Assembly: GCF_002101885.1 (NCBI RefSeq)
Contig: NZ_LQPS01000022.1
Coordinates: forward strand, 53,504 to 117,503
Reading direction: 5' to 3'
Source of the DNA: Mycolicibacter senuensis
GTDB lineage: Bacteria > Actinomycetota > Actinomycetes > Mycobacteriales > Mycobacteriaceae
Length of the DNA: 64,000 nt
The translations under genes were made by a program, and so were the position numbers. Every line of letters starts with the position of its first letter. The stretch's first letter is position 1. Under the pieces are notes generated by a model that did no database searches, was not told the origin of the DNA, and saw nothing but the letters and a program-made list of their open reading frames with translations. This document shows positions 1 to 8,425 of the stretch, one piece after another.

Positions 1-815
1 AGGTAGGCCAGATAGAGCACGGTCGCCCCGGCCGCACCGCCAAAGATCCACCACGCCGTCGGCGCCACGGTGAACGCCGTGAGCGCCGAGAACACCAGGA
101 CCACCGCCAGCGACATCAGCACCCGCTTGCGGAACTCGTACTTGCGGGCGCTGACGGCCGCGGCCGTGTTGGTGTCGTACCGGCGTGGCCGCGCCGCTGG
201 CGGCGCCGCTGAATCGGCTTCGGCCTCCAAACCTGAGCTGTCCTCGACGTATTCGTACTCGTGGCCCTCGGCTTCCGCCTCGACAACGGCTTCCGGTTCG
301 TCCTCCGCCTCTGCTTCGGCCTGAGCTTCGGCCTCCGCCTGAGCTTCGGCCTCGGCCTGGGCCCGCGCTTCCGCCTCCGCCTGAGCTTCCGCCTCCGCCT
401 GGGCCCGCGCCTGCGCTTCGGCCTCGGCAGCCAAACCCACCTCCGAGAGCGGCAGCACGTCGGAATCGTCGGCGACGACTTCGACGTCGAGAACGTCGAG
501 GTAGTCCAGCTCGCCCTGCTCACCGGCCGCGGCGACGAACACCCTCGGCTCGCTCTCGGCCGGCTCGTCCTCGTCGATGTCGTCGTCAACCTCGGCGTCG
601 CTGCGCTGCCAGTCGGGATCACTGCGGTGACCGGCGGCCGGGCCGCCGCGCTTGAGCAGCCGTGCGCTGGACCCACTGGTCAGCACCCGGGTCGCCAACG
701 CCACGTCACTGGTGCGACGCACCGCGTCTCGTTTGCTGACCAGCATCGGCACCAATACGAACAGCCAGAGGACCACCAGTGAGATCCAGAGCAATGATTG
801 CGGGATGCTGGGCAT
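1..815 (-). CDS. glpR: GlpR/SepX-type divisome membrane protein (Rv0996 homologue), 3' end outside window
   Basis: The gene reads leftward off the window edge, so its C-terminus is missing. The start is the ATG at 815, preceded by AGGAG. It has an N-terminal membrane helix (about residues 7-26), a basic stretch, an acidic linker (75-120) and a long Ala/Glu/Gln run (about 129-185). A basic segment with two more membrane helices follows to the window edge. Position after galU, glp/moeA1 and rimJ on the same strand is that of M. tuberculosis Rv0996. In Corynebacterium the equivalent gene encodes GlpR, membrane receptor of the gephyrin-like protein Glp, acting in septum formation and polar growth; Streptomyces SepX is related. 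Identity here rests on topology and synteny. The Ala-Glu run is low complexity and probably varies between strains. Confidence 0.75.
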   Translation of the reverse strand, partial: MPSIPQSLLWISLVVLWLFVLVPMLVSKRDAVRRTSDVALATRVLTSGSSARLLKRGGPAAGHRSDPDWQRSDAEVDDDIDEDEPAESEPRVFVAAAGEQGELDYLDVLDVEVVADDSDVLPLSEVGLAAEAEAQARAQAEAEAQAEAEARAQAEAEAQAEAEAQAEAEAEDEPEAVVEAEAEGHEYEYVEDSSGLEAEADSAAPPAARPRRYDTNTAAAVSARKYEFRKRVLMSLAVVLVFSALTAFTVAPTAWWIFGGAAGATVLYLAY

Positions 816-882
816 GGTGCCTGCTCCTTTCCCAGCCAAGGCTAGGTCTGCTGGCCCACACTGCCGGACGGCGCGCCGAGCC

Positions 883-930
883 AATTACACAGATGTAATT
901 TACTCGCTGACCTCGATAGTCACAACTATC
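883..930. promoter_or_regulatory. Two adjacent perfect palindromes upstream of glpR
   Basis: In the 143-bp gap between rimJ and glpR there are two perfect inverted repeats. One is AATTACA-CAGA-TGTAATT (883-900) and the other GATAGT-CACA-ACTATC (915-930). The AT-rich arms stand out in very GC-rich DNA. They lie 68-115 bp upstream of the glpR start, so they could be operators that let glpR be controlled apart from the galU-glp-rimJ genes. The regulator is unknown. Confidence 0.5.
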
Positions 931-958
931 ACACGGGCAACACGGGGGGCCAATTCGT

Positions 959-1621
959 TCAGGCCCAGCCGGCCCGGCCGGCCTGCACCAGCGCCGAGGT
1001 CACCGAACCGGTGATCTCCTCGGCCGTGATCGCCACCAGCAGGTGGTCCCGCCACGCGCCGTCGACGTCCAGGTAGCGCTGCAGCAGACCTTCCTGACGA
1101 AAGCCGGCCTTGGCCAGCACCGCCCGGCTAGCGGTGTTCTCCGGCCGGACGGTGGCCTCCACCCGGTGCAGCCGCACCGGCCCGAAACAGTGGTCGAGCC
1201 CGAGCGCCACCGCCCCGGTCGCCACGCCCCCGCCGGCCACCGCACTCGACACCCAGTAGCCGATCCAGGCCGAACGCAGCGCACCGTGCGCGATGTTGCC
1301 GACCGTCAACTGCCCGCAGAAGCGACCGTCGAGCTCGATCACGAACGGAAGCATCCGCCCGTACCGGGCCTCGGTGCGCAGGCTCGAACACACCGGCGGC
1401 CACGCCGCCGAACTGTGCCGGGTGACCCAGTCCGCTTCGACGCTGGGCTCCCACGGCTCCAGGTGGGCCCGGTCGGCCAACCGGATCCGGCTCCAGGCCA
1501 CGCCGTCGCGCATCCGCACCGGCCGCAGCCGGATCACCCCCGCGGCCACCCGCAGCGGCCCGAGCACCGTCGGCCAGCCGGGGTGCTGGACGGCCTTGAA
1601 AGGCCACAGGTTGACCAGCAT
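959..1621 (-). CDS. rimJ: GNAT N-acetyltransferase, RimJ-type (Rv0995 homologue)
   Basis: This 220-residue protein matches the RimJ/RimL-type GNAT fold, which transfers acetyl from acetyl-CoA to protein N-termini or small amines. Visible marks are an IRLRPVRMRDG-like first strand (about residues 30-40), a WIGYWV strand in the middle, and the R-x-E-A-T-V-R-P-E-N-T-A-S-R segment typical of the acetyl-CoA-binding loop, followed by L-x-K-A-G-F. It begins 10 bp after glp/moeA1 and is followed by glpR. It is therefore probably cotranscribed with the division-linked genes, though its substrate is unknown. RimJ naming follows the M. tuberculosis homologue; ribosomal protein S5 acetylation is not shown by the sequence. 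Confidence 0.85.
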   Translation of the reverse strand: MLVNLWPFKAVQHPGWPTVLGPLRVAAGVIRLRPVRMRDGVAWSRIRLADRAHLEPWEPSVEADWVTRHSSAAWPPVCSSLRTEARYGRMLPFVIELDGRFCGQLTVGNIAHGALRSAWIGYWVSSAVAGGGVATGAVALGLDHCFGPVRLHRVEATVRPENTASRAVLAKAGFRQEGLLQRYLDVDGAWRDHLLVAITAEEITGSVTSALVQAGRAGWA

Positions 1622-1631
1622 GCGCCCGGAC

Positions 1632-2903
1632 TCAACCGCGCTGAGCCAGGAAGGCGACGTCCACCATATCCCCGGCGCCGATCTGCTCGATGTCCTCGGG
1701 AACCACCACCAGACAGTTCGCTTCGGCCAGGGTCGCCAGCAGATGCGACGAGGTGCCCCCGAGCACCTGCACCAGGTACTCGTCGGTTTGCTCGTCGCGC
1801 ATCAGCTGACCTCGCAGATAGCCCTTGCGCCCGGGCATCGAACTGATCGGGCCCAATGTCCGCGCCCGCACCATCCGGCGCATCGGCTCGCGTTTACCCA
1901 GCGACAGCCTGATGAGCGGACGGATCATCACCTCGAACACCACCAGCGCGCTGACCGGGTTGGTCGGCAACAGGAACGTCGGGACCCCTTCCGGTCCCAG
2001 CTGGCCGAAACCCTGCACCGAGCCGGGATGCATCGCGATCCGGGTGACTTCGAGCTCGCCGAGATCCGACAACGCCGCGCGTACCCCGTCGGCCGCGGCG
2101 CCGCCCACTCCGCCGGCGATCACCACCACCTCGGCCCGGTTGAGCTGTCCCTCGACCACCTCGCGAAGCTTGGTGGGGTCGCTGCTCACGATCCCGACGC
2201 GGTTGACCTCGGCCCCGGCGTCCCGGCCGGCCGCCGCCAGCGCATAGGAGTCCACGTCGTAGACCTGCCCGTTGCCGGGCGTGCGGTTCACATCGACCAG
2301 TTCGCCGCCTACCGCCAGCACCGACAGTCGCGGGCGTGGGTGGACCAGCACCCGGTCGCGGCCGACCGCGGCCAACAGGCCCACCTGAGCCGCGCCGACG
2401 ACGGTTCCGGCGCGGACGGCGACATCGCCGGGCTGCACGTCGTCACCGACGCGGCGCACGTAGTCGCCGGGGCGCACCGCTCGCAGCACCCGGACCCGGG
2501 AGTTGCCACCGTCGGTCCAGCGCAGCGGCAGCACCGCGTCGGCGAGGGTGGGCATCGGCGCCCCGGTCTGGATCCGGGTCGCCAGCTTGGGCTGCAGCCG
2601 GGTCGGGGTGCGCGCCCCGGCCTCGATGGTGCCCAGCACCGGAAGCGTGATCGGTGCGTCAGCGCCGCCGTCGTCGCGCTCGGCGCCTCCCGAGCTGTCG
2701 CCGATCGCGTCGGCACCGAGTACGTCGACACTGCGCACCGCGTAACCGTCGATGGCGGCCTGGTCGAAGGCGGGCATGGGCCGCTCGGCGATCACCTCTT
2801 CGCCGCACATCAAGCCCTGCGCCTCGGCGATCGCCACCCGGACCGGACGGGGCGCCACCGCGGCAGCCGACACCCGGGCCTGTTGCTCCTCAACCGAACG
2901 CAC
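1632..2903 (-). CDS. glp: MoeA-family gephyrin-like protein Glp (moeA1, Rv0994 homologue)
   Basis: The protein has 423 residues with the full MoeA/gephyrin layout: N-terminal MoeA_N domain (D-x-A-x-D-G-Y-A-V near residue 50), MPT-binding domain with a GGV...AMHPGS...LPTNPVSA core (about 250-320), and a C-terminal beta domain. It is usually annotated as molybdopterin molybdotransferase. However, the GGVSxGxYD signature is replaced by GGVGGAAAD and the G of GNPVSA by T. There are no molybdenum genes beside it, and glpR is two genes downstream. In Corynebacterium the equivalent protein is the gephyrin-like Glp, which binds FtsZ and GlpR. I infer a divisome scaffold role here. Residual molybdotransferase activity cannot be excluded. 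Confidence 0.85.
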   Translation of the reverse strand: MRSVEEQQARVSAAAVAPRPVRVAIAEAQGLMCGEEVIAERPMPAFDQAAIDGYAVRSVDVLGADAIGDSSGGAERDDGGADAPITLPVLGTIEAGARTPTRLQPKLATRIQTGAPMPTLADAVLPLRWTDGGNSRVRVLRAVRPGDYVRRVGDDVQPGDVAVRAGTVVGAAQVGLLAAVGRDRVLVHPRPRLSVLAVGGELVDVNRTPGNGQVYDVDSYALAAAGRDAGAEVNRVGIVSSDPTKLREVVEGQLNRAEVVVIAGGVGGAAADGVRAALSDLGELEVTRIAMHPGSVQGFGQLGPEGVPTFLLPTNPVSALVVFEVMIRPLIRLSLGKREPMRRMVRARTLGPISSMPGRKGYLRGQLMRDEQTDEYLVQVLGGTSSHLLATLAEANCLVVVPEDIEQIGAGDMVDVAFLAQRG

Positions 2904-2951
2904 GGCGCGCCTTTCTCAAAACCTCGGTCCGATTCTCCGCTGACGGTCCCC

Positions 2952-3872
2952 TCAGTTCTCCGCCAAGCCCAACCGCGCCACCAACCACCGGCGCAGGTCC
3001 GGACCGTAGTCATCACGATCCAGGGCAAAGTCAACCGCAGCTTTGAGGTAGCCGCCCGGATTTCCCAGGTCGTGTCGCGAGCCGCGGTGGACCACGACAT
3101 GGACGGGGTGGCCCTCGGCGATCATCAGCGCGATGGCGTCGGTGAGCTGTACCTCCCCGCCGGCGCCGCGGTCGATGCGCCGCAACGCGTCGAACACCGC
3201 CCGGTCCAGCACATAGCGGCCCGCGGCGGCGTACATCGACGGCGCGTCGGCTGCCCTCGGCTTCTCGACCATGCCCTTGACCCGCAACACGTCGGGACTG
3301 TCAGCCCACTCTCCGGAGGGAACGGGCTCGACGTCGAAAACGCCGTAGGCGCTGACCTCGTCGGGGCTGACCTCGATCGCGCACAGCACGGTGCCGCCCC
3401 GGAGGCCCCGCACCTTCGACATCGTCTCCAACACCCCGGTGGGCAGCACCAGGTCATCGGGGAGCAGCACGGCGACCGCATCCTCGTCGGCGGACAGGGT
3501 GGGCTCGACGCAGCTGATGGCGTGACCCAGGCCCAGCGGCTCGGCCTGCACCACCGATTCCACCTTGATCAGCTGCGGGGCGCGGCGCACCTTGGCCAGC
3601 ATCGCCTTCTTGCCGCGCGCCTCCAGCGTGCCTTCCAGCACCAGGTCTTCGACGAAGTGCGCGACCACCCCGTCCTTGCCCTCGGAGGTGATGATCACCA
3701 GTCGCTCGGCGCCGGCCTCGGCGGCCTCCGCGGCCACCAGTTCGATCCCCGGGGTGTCGACGACGGGCAGCAACTCCTTGGGCACCGTCTTGGTGGCGGG
3801 CAGAAAACGGGTACCCAAACCGGCCGCCGGCACAATGGCGGTACGCGGAATGGAAGCGTTCGGCGTGGGCAT
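2952..3872 (-). CDS. galU: UTP-glucose-1-phosphate uridylyltransferase GalU
   Basis: GalU makes UDP-glucose from UTP and glucose-1-phosphate in the cytoplasm, feeding trehalose, glycolipid and arabinogalactan precursors. The 306-residue length is normal. Residues 12-35 carry the nucleotidyltransferase signature AAGLGTRFLPATKTVPKE. A later LLPDD holds the metal-binding aspartate and VEKPR the conserved sugar-phosphate lysine. It is the first gene of the leftward galU-glp-rimJ-glpR set. Its start lies 75 bp from the divergently transcribed folate gene, so that gap must hold both promoters. Confidence 0.95.
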   Translation of the reverse strand: MPTPNASIPRTAIVPAAGLGTRFLPATKTVPKELLPVVDTPGIELVAAEAAEAGAERLVIITSEGKDGVVAHFVEDLVLEGTLEARGKKAMLAKVRRAPQLIKVESVVQAEPLGLGHAISCVEPTLSADEDAVAVLLPDDLVLPTGVLETMSKVRGLRGGTVLCAIEVSPDEVSAYGVFDVEPVPSGEWADSPDVLRVKGMVEKPRAADAPSMYAAAGRYVLDRAVFDALRRIDRGAGGEVQLTDAIALMIAEGHPVHVVVHRGSRHDLGNPGGYLKAAVDFALDRDDYGPDLRRWLVARLGLAEN

Positions 3873-3947
3873 TGTTCACACGATAACCGCAATCACCTCC
3901 AGCTCCGCCCCTGGCGGTGGGCGAGCCGGGACTGACAGGCTGAAGGC

Positions 3948-4544
3948 GTGACCGACAACGCGGCGGCGACCGCCAAATCCGCCCTGCGCGCGCGCCTGAT
4001 CGCGGGGCGGCGCGCCCTGGCGCCCGAAGTGCACGACGCCGAGGCCCGCGCGCTGGCCGGCCACCTCGAGCAGCTCGCCGCCGGCGCCCACACGGTCTGC
4101 GCCTACCTGCCGGTGGGCAGCGAACCCGGATCCGCCGCCATGCTCGACGGGTTGACGCGGCGCGGAATCCGGGTGCTGCTGCCGGTGGTGCGCACCGAGG
4201 ACGACGGCACGCCGCTGCCACTGATGTGGGGCCCGTACCGGCCCGAAACCCTGGTCGCCGGACCCTTCGGCCTGGTCGAACCGGCGCGGCCCTGGCTACC
4301 GGCCGAAGTGCTGGCGGAGGCGGATCTGATCGTCGTCCCGGCACTGGCCGTCGACCGCCGGGGCGCGCGACTGGGCCGCGGCGCCGGCTTCTACGACCGC
4401 TCCCTGCTGCTGCGCAGGCCGCAGACCCCGCTGGTGGCGGTGGTGCGCGACACCGAACTGCTCGACGAGTTGCCGGCCGAGGCGCACGACGTGCCGATGA
4501 CCCACGCGCTGACCCCGGGACTCGGCGTGGTGGCCCTGGCGTGA
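3948..4544 (+). CDS. 5-formyltetrahydrofolate cyclo-ligase (Rv0992c homologue)
   Basis: This enzyme converts 5-formyl-THF to 5,10-methenyl-THF using ATP, returning a storage folate to one-carbon metabolism. The 198-residue length is typical. An N-terminal basic helix K-x-x-L-R-A-R is present, and the family signature G-R-G-A-G-F-Y-D-R lies near residue 145, with D-V-P-M-T-H-A-L-T-P close to the C-terminus. The start is GTG at 3948. It is divergent from galU and followed after 98 bp by the CIRCE-controlled ruc gene, which has its own regulatory site, so it is probably a separate unit. Confidence 0.93.
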   Translation: MTDNAAATAKSALRARLIAGRRALAPEVHDAEARALAGHLEQLAAGAHTVCAYLPVGSEPGSAAMLDGLTRRGIRVLLPVVRTEDDGTPLPLMWGPYRPETLVAGPFGLVEPARPWLPAEVLAEADLIVVPALAVDRRGARLGRGAGFYDRSLLLRRPQTPLVAVVRDTELLDELPAEAHDVPMTHALTPGLGVVALA

Positions 4545-4587
4545 TCCCGACGGCCCGGCCAGGAATGCACAAGACCGGATAGCGGTT

Positions 4588-4614
4588 CTAGCACTTAGCA
4601 CGGTAGAGTGCTAA
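4588..4614 (+). promoter_or_regulatory. CIRCE operator (HrcA site)
   Basis: The site has the exact 9-9-9 CIRCE layout. The left arm CTAGCACTT (4588-4596) has two mismatches to TTAGCACTC. The right arm GAGTGCTAA (4606-4614) matches the consensus in full, with nine bases between. A second, overlapping palindrome TTAGCAC-N6-GTGCTAA uses the same right arm (4595-4614). It lies 28 bp upstream of the ruc start. HrcA control of the homologues Rv0991c-Rv0990c is reported in M. tuberculosis, so function is very likely conserved. Confidence 0.88.
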
Positions 4615-4642
4615 CCCGATTGTCCCATTCACGGAGGTTCGC

Positions 4643-4999
4643 GTGCCCACCTACAGCTACGCCTGCACCGAGTGCAGCAACCGCTTCGACGTGGTCCAGG
4701 CCTTTACCGACGACGCGCTGACCACCTGCGAGGAGTGCAACGGTCGGCTCCGCAAGATCTTCGGCAAGGTCGGCGTGGTGTTCAAGGGCAGCGGCTTCTA
4801 CCGCACCGACAGCCGCGACGCGGGCAAGTCGTCCAACGGCAGCAGCTCGGCCAAGACCGGAGTCTCGAGCGACTCCGGCAGCGGCTCGGGTGAGGGCGCC
4901 ACCAAGTCCGCCGACAAGTCCTCCGGCGACAGCGGCACCAAATCAGCCGACAAGCCCAAGGCGAGCACCGCGTCCACCACCGCTGCCGCCTCCGCGTAA
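4643..4999 (+). CDS. ruc: FmdB-type zinc-ribbon redox chaperone Ruc (Rv0991c homologue)
   Basis: The protein is 118 residues with an N-terminal FmdB-like zinc ribbon: C8-x-x-C11 and C29-x-x-C32. The rest is a long, low-complexity Ser/Lys/Asp/Ala tail with no predicted fold. The start is GTG at 4643 after GGAGG at 4633-4637. The M. tuberculosis homologue Rv0991c (Ruc) is described as a redox-regulated chaperone: oxidation of the four cysteines activates it, and the disordered tail is needed. Here all four cysteines and the disordered tail are present. The upstream CIRCE operator places it in the heat-shock/HrcA regulon, and the SAF-domain gene follows in the same direction. Confidence 0.88.
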   Translation: MPTYSYACTECSNRFDVVQAFTDDALTTCEECNGRLRKIFGKVGVVFKGSGFYRTDSRDAGKSSNGSSSAKTGVSSDSGSGSGEGATKSADKSSGDSGTKSADKPKASTASTTAAASA

Positions 5000-5065
5000 C
5001 CAGTTATCCACAAGCCGACTCCCGCCGGCGAGCAGCGGGCGGGTCGGCCGTTTAGCGTGACCGCC

Positions 5066-5710
5066 ATGGGCGAGTCGCTCAACCCGAGCTTGGCCAGCCG
5101 GTTCTCGCAGTTGCTGCGCCCGGATTGGGCCCGCACCATGCTGGCACGGCGAGTGGTCGCCGGCGGGCTGGTGGTGTTGGCCGGTGTCGCGACGATCCGC
5201 TCCGACCCGCAGGGCGATCGGGTCGACGTCGTGGTGGCCAGTCGCGACATCGCCCCCGGCACGCCCTTGACCGCCGAGGATGTCTCGCTCGAATCCCGCT
5301 CGGCCCGAACGGTTCCCGATGGGGCCGCCACCGACCTGTCATCGGTGCTGCACACCACCCTGGCCGGGCCGGCGCGCCGCGGCGAACTACTCACCGACGT
5401 CCGTCTACTGGGCAGCCGCCTCACCGAGGCAGCCGTCGGGCGAGACGCCCGCATCGTCGGCGTACACCCGGCCGACGCCGCGTTGACCGATCTGGTGCGC
5501 ACCGGCGACATCGTCGACATCGTGGCGGCCGATGACGCCTCGGATCCCTCGGGCGCACCGAAGGTGCTGGCGACCGGCGGAATCGTAGTGCTGGTGTCGG
5601 ACAAGCAGCATCACGACGACCGGGTGGTGCTGGTTGCGCTGCCGGCCACCGCCGCGGTGGCGGTGGCCGGTGCCACGCTGGCTCAAGCCGTGACGCTCAC
5701 GCTGCGCTGA
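5066..5710 (+). CDS. SAF-domain membrane-anchored protein (Rv0990c homologue)
   Basis: The protein is about 214 residues. After a charged N-terminal stretch there is one hydrophobic helix (about residues 27-44), then a SAF domain beginning D-V-V-V-A-S-R-D-I-A-P-G-T-P-L-T. This pattern is also found in CpaB/RcpC pilus-assembly proteins. No other pilus gene is nearby, so a pilus role is unlikely. It lies 57-66 bp after ruc and is probably cotranscribed under the CIRCE site, as in M. tuberculosis. The start is ambiguous: GTG at 5057 is in frame, but I prefer ATG at 5066. Molecular function is unknown. Confidence 0.75.
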   Translation: MGESLNPSLASRFSQLLRPDWARTMLARRVVAGGLVVLAGVATIRSDPQGDRVDVVVASRDIAPGTPLTAEDVSLESRSARTVPDGAATDLSSVLHTTLAGPARRGELLTDVRLLGSRLTEAAVGRDARIVGVHPADAALTDLVRTGDIVDIVAADDASDPSGAPKVLATGGIVVLVSDKQHHDDRVVLVALPATAAVAVAGATLAQAVTLTLR

Positions 5711-5716
5711 ACGGCC

Positions 5717-6145
5717 TCACGCCGCGGCAGGCTGCGGGCTGGCGCAGAACTTGCACTTGGTCGCCTCCGGGTCGATCTCCGACTTGCACTCCGAGCAGGT
5801 CTTGGTGGGTGCCGGGTCCCCGAACACCGTCTTGCCGCGCCGCTTCTGAATGTGCTTGTAGGGCAACACGATGACGAAGTAGATGGTCCCCATGAAGACG
5901 ATGAAGTAGATGATCGCCGAGATGAACGCCCCCAGGTCGATGAACGTCGCGGCGTTGCCTTCTTCGCCGAGCTGATAGCCCAACCCCAGACCGGAGGAGT
6001 CCGGCTGCAAGCCCGCGACCAACGGGTTGATCACGCTGTCGGTGAAGGCTTCGACCAGGTTGGAAAACGCCAGCGCCACCACCAGACCGATGGCCACGGT
6101 GATGACGTCATCACGCATCAGGAAATTCTTGAATCCCTTGAGCAC
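5717..6145 (-). CDS. mscL: Large-conductance mechanosensitive channel MscL with C-terminal zinc ribbon
   Basis: MscL opens on hypo-osmotic shock to release solutes. The GTG at 6145 gives the canonical start M-L-K-G-F-K-x-F-L and has AGAAGGGGA upstream; longer reading frames do not. TM1 is residues 14-34 with F-T-D-S-V-I-N-P-L just after it, and TM2 is about 74-95 ending V-L-P-Y. Unlike typical MscL, the C-terminal part is replaced by a zinc ribbon with C117-x-x-C120 and C131-x-x-C134. Total length is 142 residues. It is downstream of moaB2 and pepD, so likely part of the MprA-linked envelope-stress block. Confidence 0.88.
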   Translation of the reverse strand: MLKGFKNFLMRDDVITVAIGLVVALAFSNLVEAFTDSVINPLVAGLQPDSSGLGLGYQLGEEGNAATFIDLGAFISAIIYFIVFMGTIYFVIVLPYKHIQKRRGKTVFGDPAPTKTCSECKSEIDPEATKCKFCASPQPAAA

Positions 6146-6252
6146 CGTAATCCCCTTCTGTACGAGTCCACTGCCAAGCGGCGCCACACCGCCTACGGCG
6201 AACCGTAATATCCGCTGCTGGACCGGTACGGGGAATTAGACGAAGTCGAATC

Positions 6253-6369
6253 TCAACCGTGATGCGGCGGGACGTTGTCCCGCAGCCACCGCTCGCGCTC
6301 CTCGGCCTCCCGCGCGTCGTCCGGATCGCGCTCGTCGGAGGACTCCTGGTGCTCGCCGAGGCCGGGCAT
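6253..6369 (-). CDS. Putative 38-residue acidic small protein between moaB2 and mscL
   Basis: An ATG at 6369 lies only 5 bp after the moaB2 stop and opens a 38-codon frame ending TGA at 6253-6255. The product is highly charged, with many Glu, Asp and Arg residues, a central D-D-A-R-E-A-E-E-R-E-R helix-forming stretch and the C-terminus P-P-H-H-G. It has no membrane segment. No clear Shine-Dalgarno is visible, so translation would depend on coupling to moaB2. The space is otherwise unexplained. I do not recognise the family. Confidence 0.5.
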   Translation of the reverse strand: MPGLGEHQESSDERDPDDAREAEERERWLRDNVPPHHG

Positions 6370-6374
6370 GGCGG

Positions 6375-6869
6375 CTATATCTCGAGGCTGGACAGCTGAC
6401 CGATGATCGCGGTCGCCAGCGGGATCAGCGTCGCCATGCCGTCACGCACCGAGGCACGGGAACCGGCCAGGTTGACCACCAGGGTGCTGCCCGAGACCCC
6501 GGCCAGACCGCGCGACAACCCGGCGTCGGCGATGCCGGCGGACAGCCCGGAGGCGCGCAGCGCCTCGGAGATCCCGAGGATCTCGCGGTCCAGGATCTCG
6601 CGGGTGGCTTCGGGGGCGACGTCACGCGGGGTGACACCGGTGCCACCGACCGATACCACCAGGTCGACTCCGCCGATCACCGCGGTGTTCAGCGCGTTGC
6701 GGATCTCCACCTCGTCGGCGGAGACGGCGACCACGCCATCGACCAGGAACCCGCCCTCGGCCAACAATTCGGTGACCAAGGGACCGCTGTGGTCCTCATC
6801 GCCGTGCGCGGTACGGTCGTCGACCACGACCACGAGCGCACGGCCTGCGAGTTCTGGCGTCTGTTCCAT
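6375..6869 (-). CDS. moaB2: MoaB/Mog-family molybdopterin-binding protein MoaB2 (Rv0984 homologue)
   Basis: The 164-residue protein is a single MoCF_biosynth domain. It starts with A-L-V-V-V-V-D-D-R-T-A and has the G-G-T-G-V-T-P-R-D motif (about residues 87-95) that binds molybdopterin or its adenylylated form. Family members adenylylate molybdopterin during cofactor synthesis. The neighbours are stress genes, not molybdenum genes: pepD and mprAB upstream, mscL downstream. In M. tuberculosis the same block is MprA/SigE-linked. Function as a Mog/MoaB enzyme is a family inference. Confidence 0.9.
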   Translation of the reverse strand: MEQTPELAGRALVVVVDDRTAHGDEDHSGPLVTELLAEGGFLVDGVVAVSADEVEIRNALNTAVIGGVDLVVSVGGTGVTPRDVAPEATREILDREILGISEALRASGLSAGIADAGLSRGLAGVSGSTLVVNLAGSRASVRDGMATLIPLATAIIGQLSSLEI

Positions 6870-6902
6870 GGATGCAACCGTATATCGCCGAATGCCGACG
6901 GT

Positions 6903-6948
6903 TCAGCGAGGCTCGACGAAGAAGAGGCGAAGCCGGAGCCGCCGCATC
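6903..6948 (+). repeat. Imperfect repeat, copy A (with copy B at 10934)
   Basis: About 46 bp beginning TTCAGCGAGGC and containing GAGGCGAAGC and CCGCCG is repeated with roughly 75-80% identity by eye at 10934-10979, in the same orientation. This copy lies between the pepD stop and the moaB2 start. The pair brackets pepD-mprB-mprA-rpmF. It may be a dispersed intergenic repeat of this genome. Confidence 0.4.
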
Positions 6949-6972
6949 AACCCGCCGGACTCACCGCTCCCG

Positions 6973-8379
<1,407 letters not shown>

Positions 8380-8425
8380 GTCTGCTGCCTACTCCTAAAG
8401 AAGCGAAGTTGCCTCACCACCATGC

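Noticed and set aside
915..934. MtrA box in the glpR upstream region
   Set aside because: GTCACA and ATCACA occur as a 9-bp-spaced direct repeat, but I could not match the published motif with confidence; kept only as palindromes.
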